NCBI GenBank assembly: GCA_016874055.1
Contig: VGVG01000004.1
Span: 49,335-113,334 of the forward strand
Direction: 5' to 3'
Length of the DNA: 64,000 nucleotides
Source: Gammaproteobacteria bacterium
Lineage (GTDB): Bacteria; Pseudomonadota; Gammaproteobacteria; Steroidobacterales; Steroidobacteraceae
The translations under genes were made by a program, and so were the position numbers. The notes under the pieces were generated by a model that made no database searches, was not told the origin of the DNA, and saw only the letters and a list, made by a program, of their open reading frames with translations. Numbering within the stretch: the first letter of the stretch is position 1; every line of letters starts with the position of its first letter. This document shows, piece after piece, positions 31,586-40,191 of this stretch.

Positions 31586-32422
31586 ATGGCTCGAATCGCA
31601 GTGGGTGACGTGCAAGGCTGCCTGCCCGAACTGCGACAACTGCTGAAGCAGGTCAATTTCCGCAGCGACCGTGACGAGGTCTGGTTTGTCGGAGATCTCG
31701 TAAATCGCGGCCCCGACTCCCTTGGAACCTTGCGCTTCGTCCGCGCGCTGGGTGACAACGCGCGCGTAGTTCTCGGCAACCACGATCTACACTTGCTCGC
31801 TGTGGCCACTAGTAGCAGCCGAAGATTGCGAGTCGACGATACCCTCGACGATATCCTCTCGGCAATAGACCGCGAGGCTCTACTCGAGTGGCTCATCACG
31901 CGACCGCTCGCAGTAAAAAAAGGATCTGATCTTATGGTGCATGCCGGAGTCGTGCCGCAATGGTCGGCCGAGGACGTCATGGGGCTCGCTGCCGAGGTCG
32001 AGCAGGCTCTACGAGCTGACCCCGCCAAACTGTTCGAGTCCATGTACGGCAATCGCCCCGATCGCTGGACCGTCACGCTCGAAGGCTTCGATCGCCTGTG
32101 GTTCATCATCAATGTACTGACTCGATTGAGATACTGCAGCGCCGATGGGCGCATCGATCTTAAAATGAAAGTTGCTCCGGGATCACAAGAGAGGGGTTGG
32201 ATTCCTTGGTTCGAAGCTCCCGAGCGTCGAACGTCGGGAATCCGCGTGATCTCGGGACACTGGTCCACACTTGGGCTCGTCGACCGTCCCGACCTGCTCA
32301 CGCTCGACACCGGTGGCGTGTGGGGCGGTGCGCTGACCGCCGCGGCCCTCGATTCCACCGCGCGCTGGTCCCTGCCCTGCAGAGGCTATAAGCGAGTTAA
32401 GATGTCTGTCTCATCCGACTAA
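31586..32422 (+). CDS. apaH: Symmetrical diadenosine tetraphosphatase
   Basis: Hydrolyses Ap4A to two ADP and removes Np4 caps from RNA in E. coli. The 278 residues have the metallophosphoesterase motifs GDVQGCLPEL, VGDLVNRGPDSL and GNHDLHLLAV, then the His motifs MVHAGVVPQW and SGHWSTLG. Normal length. Last gene of the lptD run; seven bases separate its stop from the fumarase start. Confidence 0.94.
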   Translation: MARIAVGDVQGCLPELRQLLKQVNFRSDRDEVWFVGDLVNRGPDSLGTLRFVRALGDNARVVLGNHDLHLLAVATSSSRRLRVDDTLDDILSAIDREALLEWLITRPLAVKKGSDLMVHAGVVPQWSAEDVMGLAAEVEQALRADPAKLFESMYGNRPDRWTVTLEGFDRLWFIINVLTRLRYCSADGRIDLKMKVAPGSQERGWIPWFEAPERRTSGIRVISGHWSTLGLVDRPDLLTLDTGGVWGGALTAAALDSTARWSLPCRGYKRVKMSVSSD

Positions 32423-32429
32423 CGAGCCC

Positions 32430-33959
32430 ATGACGATCATAAAACAGCAGGATGTCATCGCGAGCATCGCTGACGCCCTGCAATACATTTCCTACTACCA
32501 CCCGATGGACTACATCGAGTCGCTCGGTCGCGCCTACGAACTCGAAGAGGCGCCGGCCGCTCGTGATGCCATTGCACAGATTCTGACCAACTCGCGCATG
32601 TGCGCCGAGGGTCATCGCCCGATCTGCCAAGACACGGGCATTGTCATAGCCTTCGTGAAGGTCGGCATGAACGTCCGTTGGGATGCGACGCTCACGCTCA
32701 CCGACATGATAAACGAGGGTGTACGTCGCGCGTATCTCGACCCCGATAATACGCTCCGCGCGTCGATCGTGTCCGACCCTGCGTTCACTCGTAAAAATAC
32801 TCGCGATAACACTCCGGCCGTCGTACACGTCGAGATGGTGCCCGGCGATACGGTCGAGATCTCGGTGTCCGCCAAGGGTGGTGGCTCCGAGAACAAAGCC
32901 AAGTTCGTCATGCTGAATCCGAGCGACTCCATCGTCGACTGGGTGCTCAAGACGGTTCCGACCATGGGCGCAGGCTGGTGCCCGCCTGGCATGCTTGGCA
33001 TCGGCATCGGCGGCTCCGCCGAGAAAGCCATGGTGCTCGCCAAAGAATCGTTGATGGATCCCATCGACATGGCAGAGCTCAAGGCTCGAGGCCCTTGCAA
33101 CCCCATCGAGGAATTGCGCATCGAGCTGCACGACAAAGTAAATGCACTCGGTATCGGCGCGCAGGGTCTCGGGGGTCTCTCCACCGTGCTCGACGTGAAG
33201 ATTCTCGATTATCCGACCCATGCCTCCTCGAAGCCGGTGGCGATGATCCCGAACTGCGCCGCCACGCGGCATGTTCACGTCACTCTCGATCGCTCAGGCC
33301 CCTCGAAACTCGTACCGCCCGACCTGTTGCGCTGGCCCAAAGTCGACTGGAAGCCCTCGCCCGAGGCGCGTCACATCAATCTCGACACACTTACGCCGCA
33401 GGAGGTCGCCTCCTGGAGACCCGGCGAGCGACTGCTCCTCAACGGCAAGATGCTCACGGGCCGCGATGCTGCACACAAACGCATCGCCGACCTTTATGCG
33501 AGCGGCAAGTGCCTCCCGAAAGGCGTCGACTTTCGTAACCGAGTAATCTACTACGTCGGACCCGTCGATCCGGTGCGCGATGAAGTCGTAGGTCCCGCTG
33601 GCCCCACTACCGCGACCCGCATGGATAAGTTCACCGAGATGATGCTTGCCAACACCGGGCTTATCGCGATGGTCGGTAAAGCCGAGCGCGGCTCCGTCGG
33701 TATCAAGGCGATCCGCAAGTACAAGGCGGCGTATCTCATGGCCGTCGGTGGCGCCGCCTACCTCGTGTCCAAGGCGATCAAATCCTCACGCGTCGTCGCA
33801 TTCGCAGACCTCGGCATGGAGGCCATTCGTGAATTCGACGTCAAAGATATGCCGGTGACGGTCGCCGTCGATTCGCGCGGTACTTCGATACACCAAAGCG
33901 GTCCGGCTGAGTGGAGCCAGAGGATCGCAGCAGGTTCGATCCAGACGCGAGCGCGCTGA
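32430..33959 (+). CDS. Class I (iron-sulfur) fumarate hydratase
   Basis: [4Fe-4S] hydro-lyase of the TCA cycle converting fumarate and malate. The 509 residues contain RPICQDTGIVIAFVKVG (first cluster Cys) and the alpha/beta fusion typical of FumA-type single-chain enzymes, with the beta domain beginning near PTHASSKPVAMIPN and continuing GKMLTGRDAAHKRI and VGPAGPTTATRMDKFT. No class II fumC is in the window. Tartrate dehydratase is a relative, but the single-chain length supports fumarase. An apaH-fumarase order is plausible cotranscription. Confidence 0.9.
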   Translation: MTIIKQQDVIASIADALQYISYYHPMDYIESLGRAYELEEAPAARDAIAQILTNSRMCAEGHRPICQDTGIVIAFVKVGMNVRWDATLTLTDMINEGVRRAYLDPDNTLRASIVSDPAFTRKNTRDNTPAVVHVEMVPGDTVEISVSAKGGGSENKAKFVMLNPSDSIVDWVLKTVPTMGAGWCPPGMLGIGIGGSAEKAMVLAKESLMDPIDMAELKARGPCNPIEELRIELHDKVNALGIGAQGLGGLSTVLDVKILDYPTHASSKPVAMIPNCAATRHVHVTLDRSGPSKLVPPDLLRWPKVDWKPSPEARHINLDTLTPQEVASWRPGERLLLNGKMLTGRDAAHKRIADLYASGKCLPKGVDFRNRVIYYVGPVDPVRDEVVGPAGPTTATRMDKFTEMMLANTGLIAMVGKAERGSVGIKAIRKYKAAYLMAVGGAAYLVSKAIKSSRVVAFADLGMEAIREFDVKDMPVTVAVDSRGTSIHQSGPAEWSQRIAAGSIQTRAR

Positions 33960-33980
33960 TCACCTTTTGGCGTGGGCCAT

Positions 33981-34487
33981 TCAGCGACGCTGCATCGTGA
34001 TGAAACTCGTCGGATACTGATTCCGCTCATCGGCCGGATGCTCACTGCGAGCGATCTCCTGCCACACATCGGACGGCAGTGCGGGGAATATGGTGTCACC
34101 GTCGACTGCTGCATGAACCTGCGTCAGCTCTATCAGCTCGGCACGCGCAAGAGCGAGTGCATAGATCTCTGCCCCGCCGCTTATCATGATTTCTTCGACA
34201 TCACCCGCTGCCTCAATGGCGGCATCGAGGTTGCGGACCACGACAACGCCCGGTGACTCGACCGTGTAATCACTGCGGCGGGTCACGACCATGTTGGTTC
34301 GTCCCGGCAGCGGCCGGCCTAGAGACTCCCAGGTCTTGCGACCCATCACAACCGGGCGCCCGAGCGTGCGTTGCTTGAAGCGACGCAGATCTTCGGAGAG
34401 CTTCCAGGGTAATCCGCCCTCACGTCCAATCACGCCGTTGTCTGCGACGGCGACGATCAGAGTGAAGCGCGGCGTCCTGCCCGGCAT
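33981..34487 (-). CDS. folA: Dihydrofolate reductase
   Basis: NADPH-dependent reduction of dihydrofolate to tetrahydrofolate, needed to recycle the folate oxidised by ThyA. The 168 residues include the N-terminal FTLIVAVADNGVIGREGGLPW, the active-site Asp equivalent in KLSEDLRRFKQRTLG, the cofactor loop VVMGRKTWESLGRPLPGRTN, and IMISGGAEIYALAL. The ATG overlaps the SET-domain gene stop (TGATG). Operon order is lgt-thyA-SET-folA. Confidence 0.94.
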   Translation of the reverse strand: MPGRTPRFTLIVAVADNGVIGREGGLPWKLSEDLRRFKQRTLGRPVVMGRKTWESLGRPLPGRTNMVVTRRSDYTVESPGVVVVRNLDAAIEAAGDVEEIMISGGAEIYALALARAELIELTQVHAAVDGDTIFPALPSDVWQEIARSEHPADERNQYPTSFITMQRR

Positions 34488-35053
34488 CAGCGTCGCGAAG
34501 CCTTAGCCCGCCGCGACGAGGTCGAGCGCGACTGGGTCTTGGTGCGAGTCTTAGCGCGAGTCTTCGCCTTCTTCTTTTTACGCGGATCCTTGGCTGGCCA
34601 AAGCATCGTACCTCGGCATCTCGGAGAGCCACAGCGGCAGGCAAAGATTTCGTCGACGTTCGGCGGATCGTCTTTCTCGCGACCAATCTTGTAGTCGTAA
34701 CCCAGCTCTTCACCCTTCTCGATGACTCGGGTCGTCTCGATAAATACCCGGCGCTCCTGAATGACCGATTCACAATTGTCATCGCAGGAGTGGTTGATGA
34801 ACCGCGCATCGTTGCCACCGACGCCAGCGTCGATCACCGTCTTTTTATCGACTATGAACAGGAACGTATGGTTATCGTTCGGATCGTGATCGTCGTGGCG
34901 CGCATCGGCCTCGGCATGAGTGATACGGCCGCCGAGATACTCGATGACCCGCGTACCCCTCGGGATACGCTTAGCGGCAAACACACCTTTGCCATGAATT
35001 TTGGAATTGCGAACTTTGATCCAGGCGCTAGTGCGTATGACGGGTATCGGCAC
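34487..35053 (-). CDS. SET-domain protein lysine methyltransferase with basic tail
   Basis: SAM-dependent lysine methyltransferase fold, common in eukaryotes and patchy in bacteria. The 188 residues have the SET N-flank (NSKIHGKGVFAAKRIPRGT), the knot motifs RFINHSCDDNC and GEELGYDYKIG, and a post-SET zinc triad in CRCGSPRCRG, so all catalytic elements are present. The last 35 residues are almost pure Lys/Arg/Thr/Ser (KDPRKKKKAKTRAKTRTK), resembling a histone-H1 tail and probably binding nucleic acid or acting as a substrate. Translationally coupled to folA and downstream of thyA. The substrate is unknown. Confidence 0.88.
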   Translation of the reverse strand: MPIPVIRTSAWIKVRNSKIHGKGVFAAKRIPRGTRVIEYLGGRITHAEADARHDDHDPNDNHTFLFIVDKKTVIDAGVGGNDARFINHSCDDNCESVIQERRVFIETTRVIEKGEELGYDYKIGREKDDPPNVDEIFACRCGSPRCRGTMLWPAKDPRKKKKAKTRAKTRTKTQSRSTSSRRAKASRR

Positions 35054-35079
35054 GAGGGCTCTCTCTGGTTTAAAAAAGA

Positions 35080-35874
35080 TTAGACAGCCACCGGCGCTTT
35101 AATTGCCGGATGATGCTGATAATTCACGAATTCGAAATCGTCGAAGACGTAGTCGAAGAGCGACGGCGGTCGGCGACGGATCACGAGCTTGGGCAAGGGA
35201 TAGGGCTCGCGCGAGAGCTGCAGATCGGCCTGCTCGAGGTGATTGAGATAAAGGTGACAGTCGCCACCCGTCCATACGAAATCACCCACACTGAGATCGC
35301 ACTGCTCGGCGATAATGTGGGTCAGCAAGGCGTAGGAGGCGATATTGAACGGAGTGCCAAGGAAAATATCGGCGCTACGCTGATAAAGCTGGCACGACAA
35401 ACGCCCTTCGGCCACGTAAAACTGGAAGAACGCGTGACACGGCATGAGCGCCATCTTCGACAGCTCGCCGACATTCCATGCACTCACGATGATGCGACGA
35501 GAATTGGGCTGCATGCGCAGTTGCTTAAGCACCTCGGAGATCTGGTCGATCGATCCGCCATCGGGCGCGGACCAGGAGCGCCACTGCTTGCCGTAGACCG
35601 GACCTAGTTCTCCGTTGGCATCGGCCCATTCGTCCCAGATGTTGACGCCATTCGCGCGCAGATAAGCGATGTTGGTCTCGCCACGTAGAAACCACAGCAA
35701 TTCGTGCACCACCGACTTCAAATGGATTTTTTTGGTAGTGACGAGCGGAAAGCCCTCGCCAAGGTCAAAGCGCATCTGGTGACCAAACACCGACAGCGTG
35801 CCAGTGCCAGTACGATCGGTCTTGCGCGTCCCATGCTCACGCACGCGACGCATGAAATCGAGGTATTGCTTCAT
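35080..35874 (-). CDS. thyA: Thymidylate synthase
   Basis: Methylates dUMP to dTMP with 5,10-methylene-tetrahydrofolate. The track ORF to 36126 is a read-through of lgt; the true ATG at 35874 ([15 protein letters not shown]) gives 264 residues, the E. coli size. Catalytic Cys lies in [14 protein letters not shown], and [21 protein letters not shown] and [11 protein letters not shown] are also present. Start overlaps the lgt stop by four bases. Pairs functionally with folA, two genes downstream. Confidence 0.95.
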   Translation of the reverse strand: MKQYLDFMRRVREHGTRKTDRTGTGTLSVFGHQMRFDLGEGFPLVTTKKIHLKSVVHELLWFLRGETNIAYLRANGVNIWDEWADANGELGPVYGKQWRSWSAPDGGSIDQISEVLKQLRMQPNSRRIIVSAWNVGELSKMALMPCHAFFQFYVAEGRLSCQLYQRSADIFLGTPFNIASYALLTHIIAEQCDLSVGDFVWTGGDCHLYLNHLEQADLQLSREPYPLPKLVIRRRPPSLFDYVFDDFEFVNYQHHPAIKAPVAV

Positions 35875-36680
35875 GGTGTGGGTCGTTCGATTGCGCGATT
35901 GCCCGACGCCGTACCGCTGCGATACGCGACCACCATCAGCGCGATACCCGCGACGAGCATCGGCAAGGTAAGCAGATGGCCCATGGTGAGCCAACCGCCT
36001 GCGAGGTGGCCGATGTGCGCATCGGGCAGTCGCCAGAACTCGACCGTGAGCCTGGCTACGGCATACATGATCAAGAAGAGACCCGAAGGTGCAAGGCGCG
36101 GTCGATCTTTGGTCGTGAACCACCAAAGTACGATGGCGAGCAAAACACCTTCAAGAACCGCTTCATAGAGTTGCGTCGGATGCCGCGCGACACCGTCGAC
36201 CATCATGGCCCACGGCACATCACTTTGCCGGCCCCACAATTCGCCGTTGACGAAGTTACCGATACGGACCGAAAAAATTCCAAACCCCGGCAAGGCTGCA
36301 GCGAAATCGAAAACGTCTGCGACATGGCGTTTACGCCGAATCGCAAACACTGTTAAGGCAACGAGCACACCGATGAGGCCGCCGTGGAACGACATACCGC
36401 CCTCGGTGATGCGCAGCGGGTACCACGGGTCTTGTTGCCAATAGTCGAGACCATAGAAAAAGACATATCCGAGACGCCCGCCAAGAATGACGCCGAGCAT
36501 GGCGTAGAAAAGAAAGTCGTCGACATCGACTGCGACCCACGACGAGCCCGGCTGCGCCACACGACGACGACCGAGCCACCACGCCGCTGCAAAAGCGATC
36601 AGATAAGTGAGGCCGTACCAACGCACCTTGAGTATGCCGATTTCGAGCGCGACAGGATCGAAGCCGGGATAATCGATCAT
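35871..36680 (-). CDS. lgt: Prolipoprotein diacylglyceryl transferase
   Basis: Inner-membrane enzyme that adds diacylglycerol from phosphatidylglycerol to the lipobox Cys of prolipoproteins. The 269 residues span about seven membrane helices and carry [30 protein letters not shown]-like sequence ([15 protein letters not shown]) and [12 protein letters not shown]. Its substrates include MltB and RlpA encoded earlier in the window. First gene of the lgt-thyA-SET-folA run. Confidence 0.95.
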   Translation of the reverse strand: MIDYPGFDPVALEIGILKVRWYGLTYLIAFAAAWWLGRRRVAQPGSSWVAVDVDDFLFYAMLGVILGGRLGYVFFYGLDYWQQDPWYPLRITEGGMSFHGGLIGVLVALTVFAIRRKRHVADVFDFAAALPGFGIFSVRIGNFVNGELWGRQSDVPWAMMVDGVARHPTQLYEAVLEGVLLAIVLWWFTTKDRPRLAPSGLFLIMYAVARLTVEFWRLPDAHIGHLAGGWLTMGHLLTLPMLVAGIALMVVAYRSGTASGNRAIERPTP

Positions 36681-36696
36681 CCGCTAATTTTAGCGG

Positions 36697-37924
36697 CTAA
36701 CTATGGGTCACACGGCAGAAAAATGCCTTGAGGTAACGGGTCTCGCGGATCGCTGGATGGCAGGGATGGCCGGGCGACTGTCCGCCTTCGTGCAGCACCT
36801 GTACGAATCGGTCGACGTGTCGTGCCGCCCCTTGGATGGCCGCGAGTAAATCGGCGGCGGCGAGGTGATGCGAGCAAGAGCAGCTCACCAGCAGCCCGTT
36901 CGGCTCGAGAATACGCAGAGCAAGCTGATTGAGCTTTCGATAGGCCGCCTGACCTTGCGGGATTTCCTTGCGTCGCTTGATGAAGGCTGGTGGATCGACG
37001 ATCACCGCGTCATACCGCTCCCCGGCTTCGGCGAGCGTTGCAAGCACATCGAAAACATCCCCACGATGTAGCACTGCAGTAAGCGAGGAATTGGCCGCGA
37101 CGTTCCGCTCGGCAAACGCTAGCGCCACGGCGGACGAATCGACACAACCCACCTCGCGCGTGCGCCGCAGGCTGCGGCCGTGACGGCCCATCCACCCGCG
37201 TAGCTGCAGACGTCGAGTACGCGCGCCCAACTTCAGGAAGCGCGACAAGAGGCTGCGGTTGAAACTCTGGTCGAAGAACCAACCGGTTTTCTGACCCCCG
37301 AGAAGCGCCACGGTAAAGGACAACTCGCACCCATTGGTGAGGCGCTCGATCACCGTGGTCTCATTGGGGATCGAACCCCAGGCGGCAGCGACGACCTCGG
37401 GCAAGCCCTCGAGCTTGCGTGCGCCTGAGTCGTTCTTCCAAACCAGTGTCGTAGGCGAGAGCACCTCACAAATTGCTGACTCGACCGCGCCACGCAGTCG
37501 TTCCATGCCGAGCGTTGCGATCTGGCCGACGACAAGATCACCGAAACGATCGAGCACAAGACCCGGCAAAGAATCGGCCCCCCCAAACACCCAGCGGTAA
37601 TACGGGCTCGAATAAATACTGTCCCGAAAAGCAAGCGCTTGACGGAGGCGTGAGGCGATCCAGCCTCGTCCCAAGGGCGACTCGCAATCTCGGGCAAGGA
37701 TGCGTGCGGCGATCAAGGTTGCAGGATTGAGATAACCCACACCCAGAGGGTGGTCGCAATCACTGACGATGCGCATCTGAGCGCCGGGCTCGAACACCGG
37801 CGAGCGGTGTCACCTCAGTATCTATCTCATTGCTGAACACCCACAAGTGGCCGGCGCGAAGACGGCGGTCTTCACCGCGACGCAAGCGCAGCTGGGGCAA
37901 AGTCGAACTGGAGGAGGAAGGCAA
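36697..37924 (-). pseudogene. RlmI-type 23S rRNA methyltransferase, three indels
   Basis: Family: PUA plus class I SAM methyltransferase making m5C in 23S rRNA. The track ORF (36697-37797) lacks its beginning. In another frame upstream, from a TTG near 37924 or 37902, is a PUA start (LRLRRGEDRRLRAGHLWVFSNEID) that joins the main frame only through one base change near 37798. Within the main frame, 21-22 residues at about 37158-37224 read TRRLQLRGWMGRHG, while the overlapping frame reads VLDVCSYAGGWAVTAA, the expected SAM motif I. A two-base loss in one GCGC run and a two-base gain in another explain this. Motif IV (VDPPAFIKRRK) and SCSCSHHL are intact. Either non-functional or a sequencing artefact. 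Confidence 0.8.
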
Positions 37925-37958
37925 AGGAAACGTCCAGACGAGTGGCCCGCCGCGGAGT

Positions 37959-38198
37959 TTAGCGGATCAGTACTTCGCCCCGGGGTGCTCGCTCGCGGCG
38001 TTCAACCATTTTAGAGTGCAAACCGTTGATGGCATCGGAGCCTGTGGTGACAAAGAGGAACGGGAAAAGGCCGTGTAGTAGACAGGCGATCCCGCCAAAC
38101 ACCATTCGGACCCCGAAACCGCTCGCTTGCCACAGGTGCCCGAGATAGGTCTCGCCCAAGGTGGCCGGATGTTCGGTGAAAGCGCGCAGCAATCTCAT
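37959..38198 (-). CDS. DUF6356-family small membrane protein
   Basis: Short protein family of unknown function. From the ATG at 38198 the product has 79 residues: an amphipathic start (FTEHPATLGETYLGHLWQA), one hydrophobic segment (GIACLLHGLFPFLFVTTGS), then a conserved helix (INGLHSKMVERRE). The TEHP-x-x-x-GETY motif and the HGLFPFLF-TTGS block are what I recognise from DUF6356. The track ORF extends to 38252 but the extension is Cys-rich and unlike the family. Divergent from the Lrp-like gene across an AT-rich gap, so the regulator may act here. Confidence 0.75.
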   Translation of the reverse strand: MRLLRAFTEHPATLGETYLGHLWQASGFGVRMVFGGIACLLHGLFPFLFVTTGSDAINGLHSKMVERRERAPRGEVLIR

Positions 38199-38309
38199 TA
38201 CAGGTAAAGATATCCCTCGCCGTGCGCAACACGATTTTAAATTTATAGACAAAAAAAAAGAAAGTGCAATAATATTGCTAATTAAGTAGTAAATAAGAAA
38301 TTTTGTTTC
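38199..38309. promoter_or_regulatory. AT-rich divergent promoter region, DUF6356/Lrp
   Basis: This 111-bp gap is strikingly A+T rich against its surroundings, with a run of nine A on the plus strand and the stretch gcaataatattgctaatta. The segment gcaataatattgc is a near-perfect inverted repeat (gcaata-a-tattgc), a plausible operator for the Lrp-type regulator that starts immediately downstream. Lrp/AsnC proteins commonly bind AT-rich inverted sites and autoregulate; the assignment here is inference. Confidence 0.55.
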
Positions 38310-38777
38310 ATGGATAGGCTAGATCGTAACATCCTCGATATTCTTCAAAAAGATGCGAGCCTAACGGCCGCCGAAGTAGCCGAGCGCGTCGGACTCTCGA
38401 AAACGCCCTGCTGGCGTCGCATCCAGCGCCTGCGCGACAGCGGCATCATCCGCAGAATCGTTGCCCTAATCGATTCGCGAGCTCTCAACGTAGGTACCAC
38501 CGTCTTCGTCACCATCAAAGCGCCGAGTCACAGCGCAGCGTGGTACGAGCGGTTTGCGAAAGTCGTACGCGATCTACCGGAGGTCACCGAACTTCACCGT
38601 ATGAGCGGCGACGTAGATTACTTGCTGCGCGTCGTGGTTCCCGATATCGAGGCTTACGATGCCGTCTACAAGCGTCTTATCGGCGCTCTGGAGATGCTCG
38701 ATGTCAGCGCGAGCTTTTCGCTCGAGACCATCAAGTCGACGACGGCCCTGCCACTGTCTTACGCCCGACTAGATTGA
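38310..38777 (+). CDS. Lrp/AsnC-family transcriptional regulator
   Basis: Feast/famine-type regulator. The 155 residues have an N-terminal winged helix-turn-helix (DRNILDILQKDASLTAAEVAERVGLSKTPCWRRIQRL) and a C-terminal RAM/ACT-like effector domain with MSGDVDYLLRVVVPDIEAYD. The SKTPCWRRI recognition helix resembles the subgroup that includes leucine-responsive and AsnC-type regulators. The effector is not determinable. Its 3' end overlaps the convergent HIT gene by about 19 bases. Upstream palindrome suggests autoregulation. Confidence 0.9.
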   Translation: MDRLDRNILDILQKDASLTAAEVAERVGLSKTPCWRRIQRLRDSGIIRRIVALIDSRALNVGTTVFVTIKAPSHSAAWYERFAKVVRDLPEVTELHRMSGDVDYLLRVVVPDIEAYDAVYKRLIGALEMLDVSASFSLETIKSTTALPLSYARLD

Positions 38778-39232
38778 TGCGTGCTCGACGCTAGGGAGGC
38801 GCAGACGGTTGCGAGCAGCGTAGCCTCACGCGCCGCGTCGAACACCGGCGCCGTATTCCAATCGTAGGCCCAAGGATGGGCCACATCGAGCGGTGATGGT
38901 TCGTCTCGGTAACGCGGGATAACGTGCGCATGTAGAGCGGGCTCGAGATTGCCAAACATCGCGTAATTGATGCGCAGAGCGCCCGTCGCTGCGATTAAAG
39001 CGTCGCCGAGACGGCCCATATCCGATAAAAACAGATCGCGAGCAGAAGACGATAAATCATTGAGCGTAGCCACGACCGGGTCGGGCAACAGTAAAGCATA
39101 GCCGCGCAAAAATTGACGCTCGCCGAACACAGCCCAGCCCGACGGCATCTTCGCGATGCGGGTGGGGTCGCGACCTTCGCGTAACGCCTCCACTCGTCGA
39201 TGAATTGCCGTTAAACCCGCAGGCGTGTTCAC
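38759..39232 (-). CDS. HIT-like domain protein
   Basis: Histidine-triad-like nucleotide hydrolase or transferase fold. From the GTG at 39232, which overlaps the stop of the shifted DUF486 frame (GTGA), the product has about 157 residues. It has MPSGWAVFGERQFLRGYALLLPDPVV, the conserved INYAMFGNLEPALHAHVIPRY and a variable tail. The motif HAHVIPRY keeps two of the usual triad histidines (H-x-H-x) but lacks a third in the same position, so catalytic type is uncertain. The start only makes sense if DUF486 is read with its frameshift, supporting both assignments. Confidence 0.75.
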   Translation of the reverse strand: MNTPAGLTAIHRRVEALREGRDPTRIAKMPSGWAVFGERQFLRGYALLLPDPVVATLNDLSSSARDLFLSDMGRLGDALIAATGALRINYAMFGNLEPALHAHVIPRYRDEPSPLDVAHPWAYDWNTAPVFDAAREATLLATVCASLASSTHQSSRA

Positions 39233-39575
39233 GATGGACTCCGAAAGATGAAATACACCGCGCTGAGTATGCAAAGACCCGCCAAAAGATAGTCGAGCTT
39301 GATCGGCTGTCGCATATAAAAATTGCAAACGGCACAAAAACGGTCAGCGTTACGACCTCTTGAACGATCTTCAGTTGTGCTAGCGTCAGCTCGGTGTAGC
39401 CAATACGGTTAGCTGGAACCTGTAAGAGATACTCGAACAGAGCGATACCCCAGCTAGCGAGGGCTGCGATCAACCATGGCTTATCGTTAAGATTTTTGAG
39501 GTGGGCGTACCACGCGAACGTCATGAAGACGTTGGATAGCACAAGCAACCCCACTGTCGTTAAAATCACTGGCAT
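39229..39575 (-). pseudogene. DUF486 (DMT-like) membrane protein, frameshifted in a T run
   Basis: Small four-helix membrane protein of the DUF486/DMT-like family, function unknown. The first 88 or so residues fit (PVILTTVGLLVLSNVFMTFAWYAHLK and LKIVQEVVTLTVFVPFAIF). The track frame then diverges into Ser/Arg-rich sequence. In the next frame the expected tail appears (YMRQPIKLDYLLAGLCILSAVYFIFR) and ends at 39229, overlapping the HIT start. Restoring one T in the five-T run at 39318-39322 (coding strand) repairs a normal protein of about 115 residues. A single homopolymer indel could be a sequencing error. Confidence 0.8.
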
Positions 39576-39579
39576 GGAT

Positions 39580-40191
39580 TCACTCCGTCACGACGCCGAG
39601 TGCCCGCAAAGCACCGACCGTCTCATTGTGGCCTGCATGAACGATGCCGTGCCAGCGTCGCACGCGGACCGCTTCGATATTTTCGCGGCGATCATCGATG
39701 AATACGGTTTCGGCGGGATTCAAGGAAAAACGCCGCTCAGTCTGAACGTAGATGTCGGGATGAGGCTTCATGACGCCCGCCTCGAAAGACGTCACCACAC
39801 CGTGTCCAAGCTCGTGTAACCGAAACCGTCGCTGCAACTCAACCCAATGCAGATCACCGACGTTGGACAGCAAGTAAACCTGATATCGGCTGCGTAGCCG
39901 CTCGGCGAGCCTGAACATCCTTGGCTGTGGATCGAACATGTCGGCCCACGCTGCCGCGACGAGCTCGGGTGACGGTCTTCTCGGCGCGAGATTCGCAATG
40001 TTGAACAGAAGCCCCGCCCCGTCGAGCCTACCGCTTTCGTGTTCGTTCAGATTGATGCGACTCATGACGTGCTCGAGATGTTCGACCTCGGCGCCGTGAG
40101 CACGAAGTAACTGTAAAAGCGGTGTCGGCGCCAAGTGCACCAATACCCAACCGATGTCGAACACAACGTTTTTGACGGTGTGCTCAGACAT
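39580..40191 (-). CDS. HAD-superfamily hydrolase (HAD-IA, YihX-like)
   Basis: HAD-fold phosphatase, substrate unknown. The 203 residues have motif I as VVFDIGWVLVHL (the second Asp of DxD is replaced by Trp-Val context: DIGWVL rather than DxDGT/DLGGVL), motif II LLSNVGDLHW, motif III Lys in FEAGVMKPHPDIY, and motif IV FIDDRRENIEAV. The DIGWVL opening matches the YihX-type DLGNVL variant, so activity is still likely. It sits between the dead ComB-like gene and DUF486, overlapping the former by eight bases. Confidence 0.85.
   Translation of the reverse strand: MSEHTVKNVVFDIGWVLVHLAPTPLLQLLRAHGAEVEHLEHVMSRINLNEHESGRLDGAGLLFNIANLAPRRPSPELVAAAWADMFDPQPRMFRLAERLRSRYQVYLLSNVGDLHWVELQRRFRLHELGHGVVTSFEAGVMKPHPDIYVQTERRFSLNPAETVFIDDRRENIEAVRVRRWHGIVHAGHNETVGALRALGVVTE

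Noticed and set aside
31465-32358. 297-residue minus-strand ORF
   Set aside because: Antisense shadow of apaH; Ser/Arg-rich without domain.
35875-36126. N-terminal extension of the thymidylate synthase ORF
   Set aside because: Shadow of lgt; the family starts at MKQYLD.
39318-39322. Programmed frameshift in DUF486
   Set aside because: Five T is too short and lacks a slippery heptamer with a stimulatory element; a simple indel explains it.
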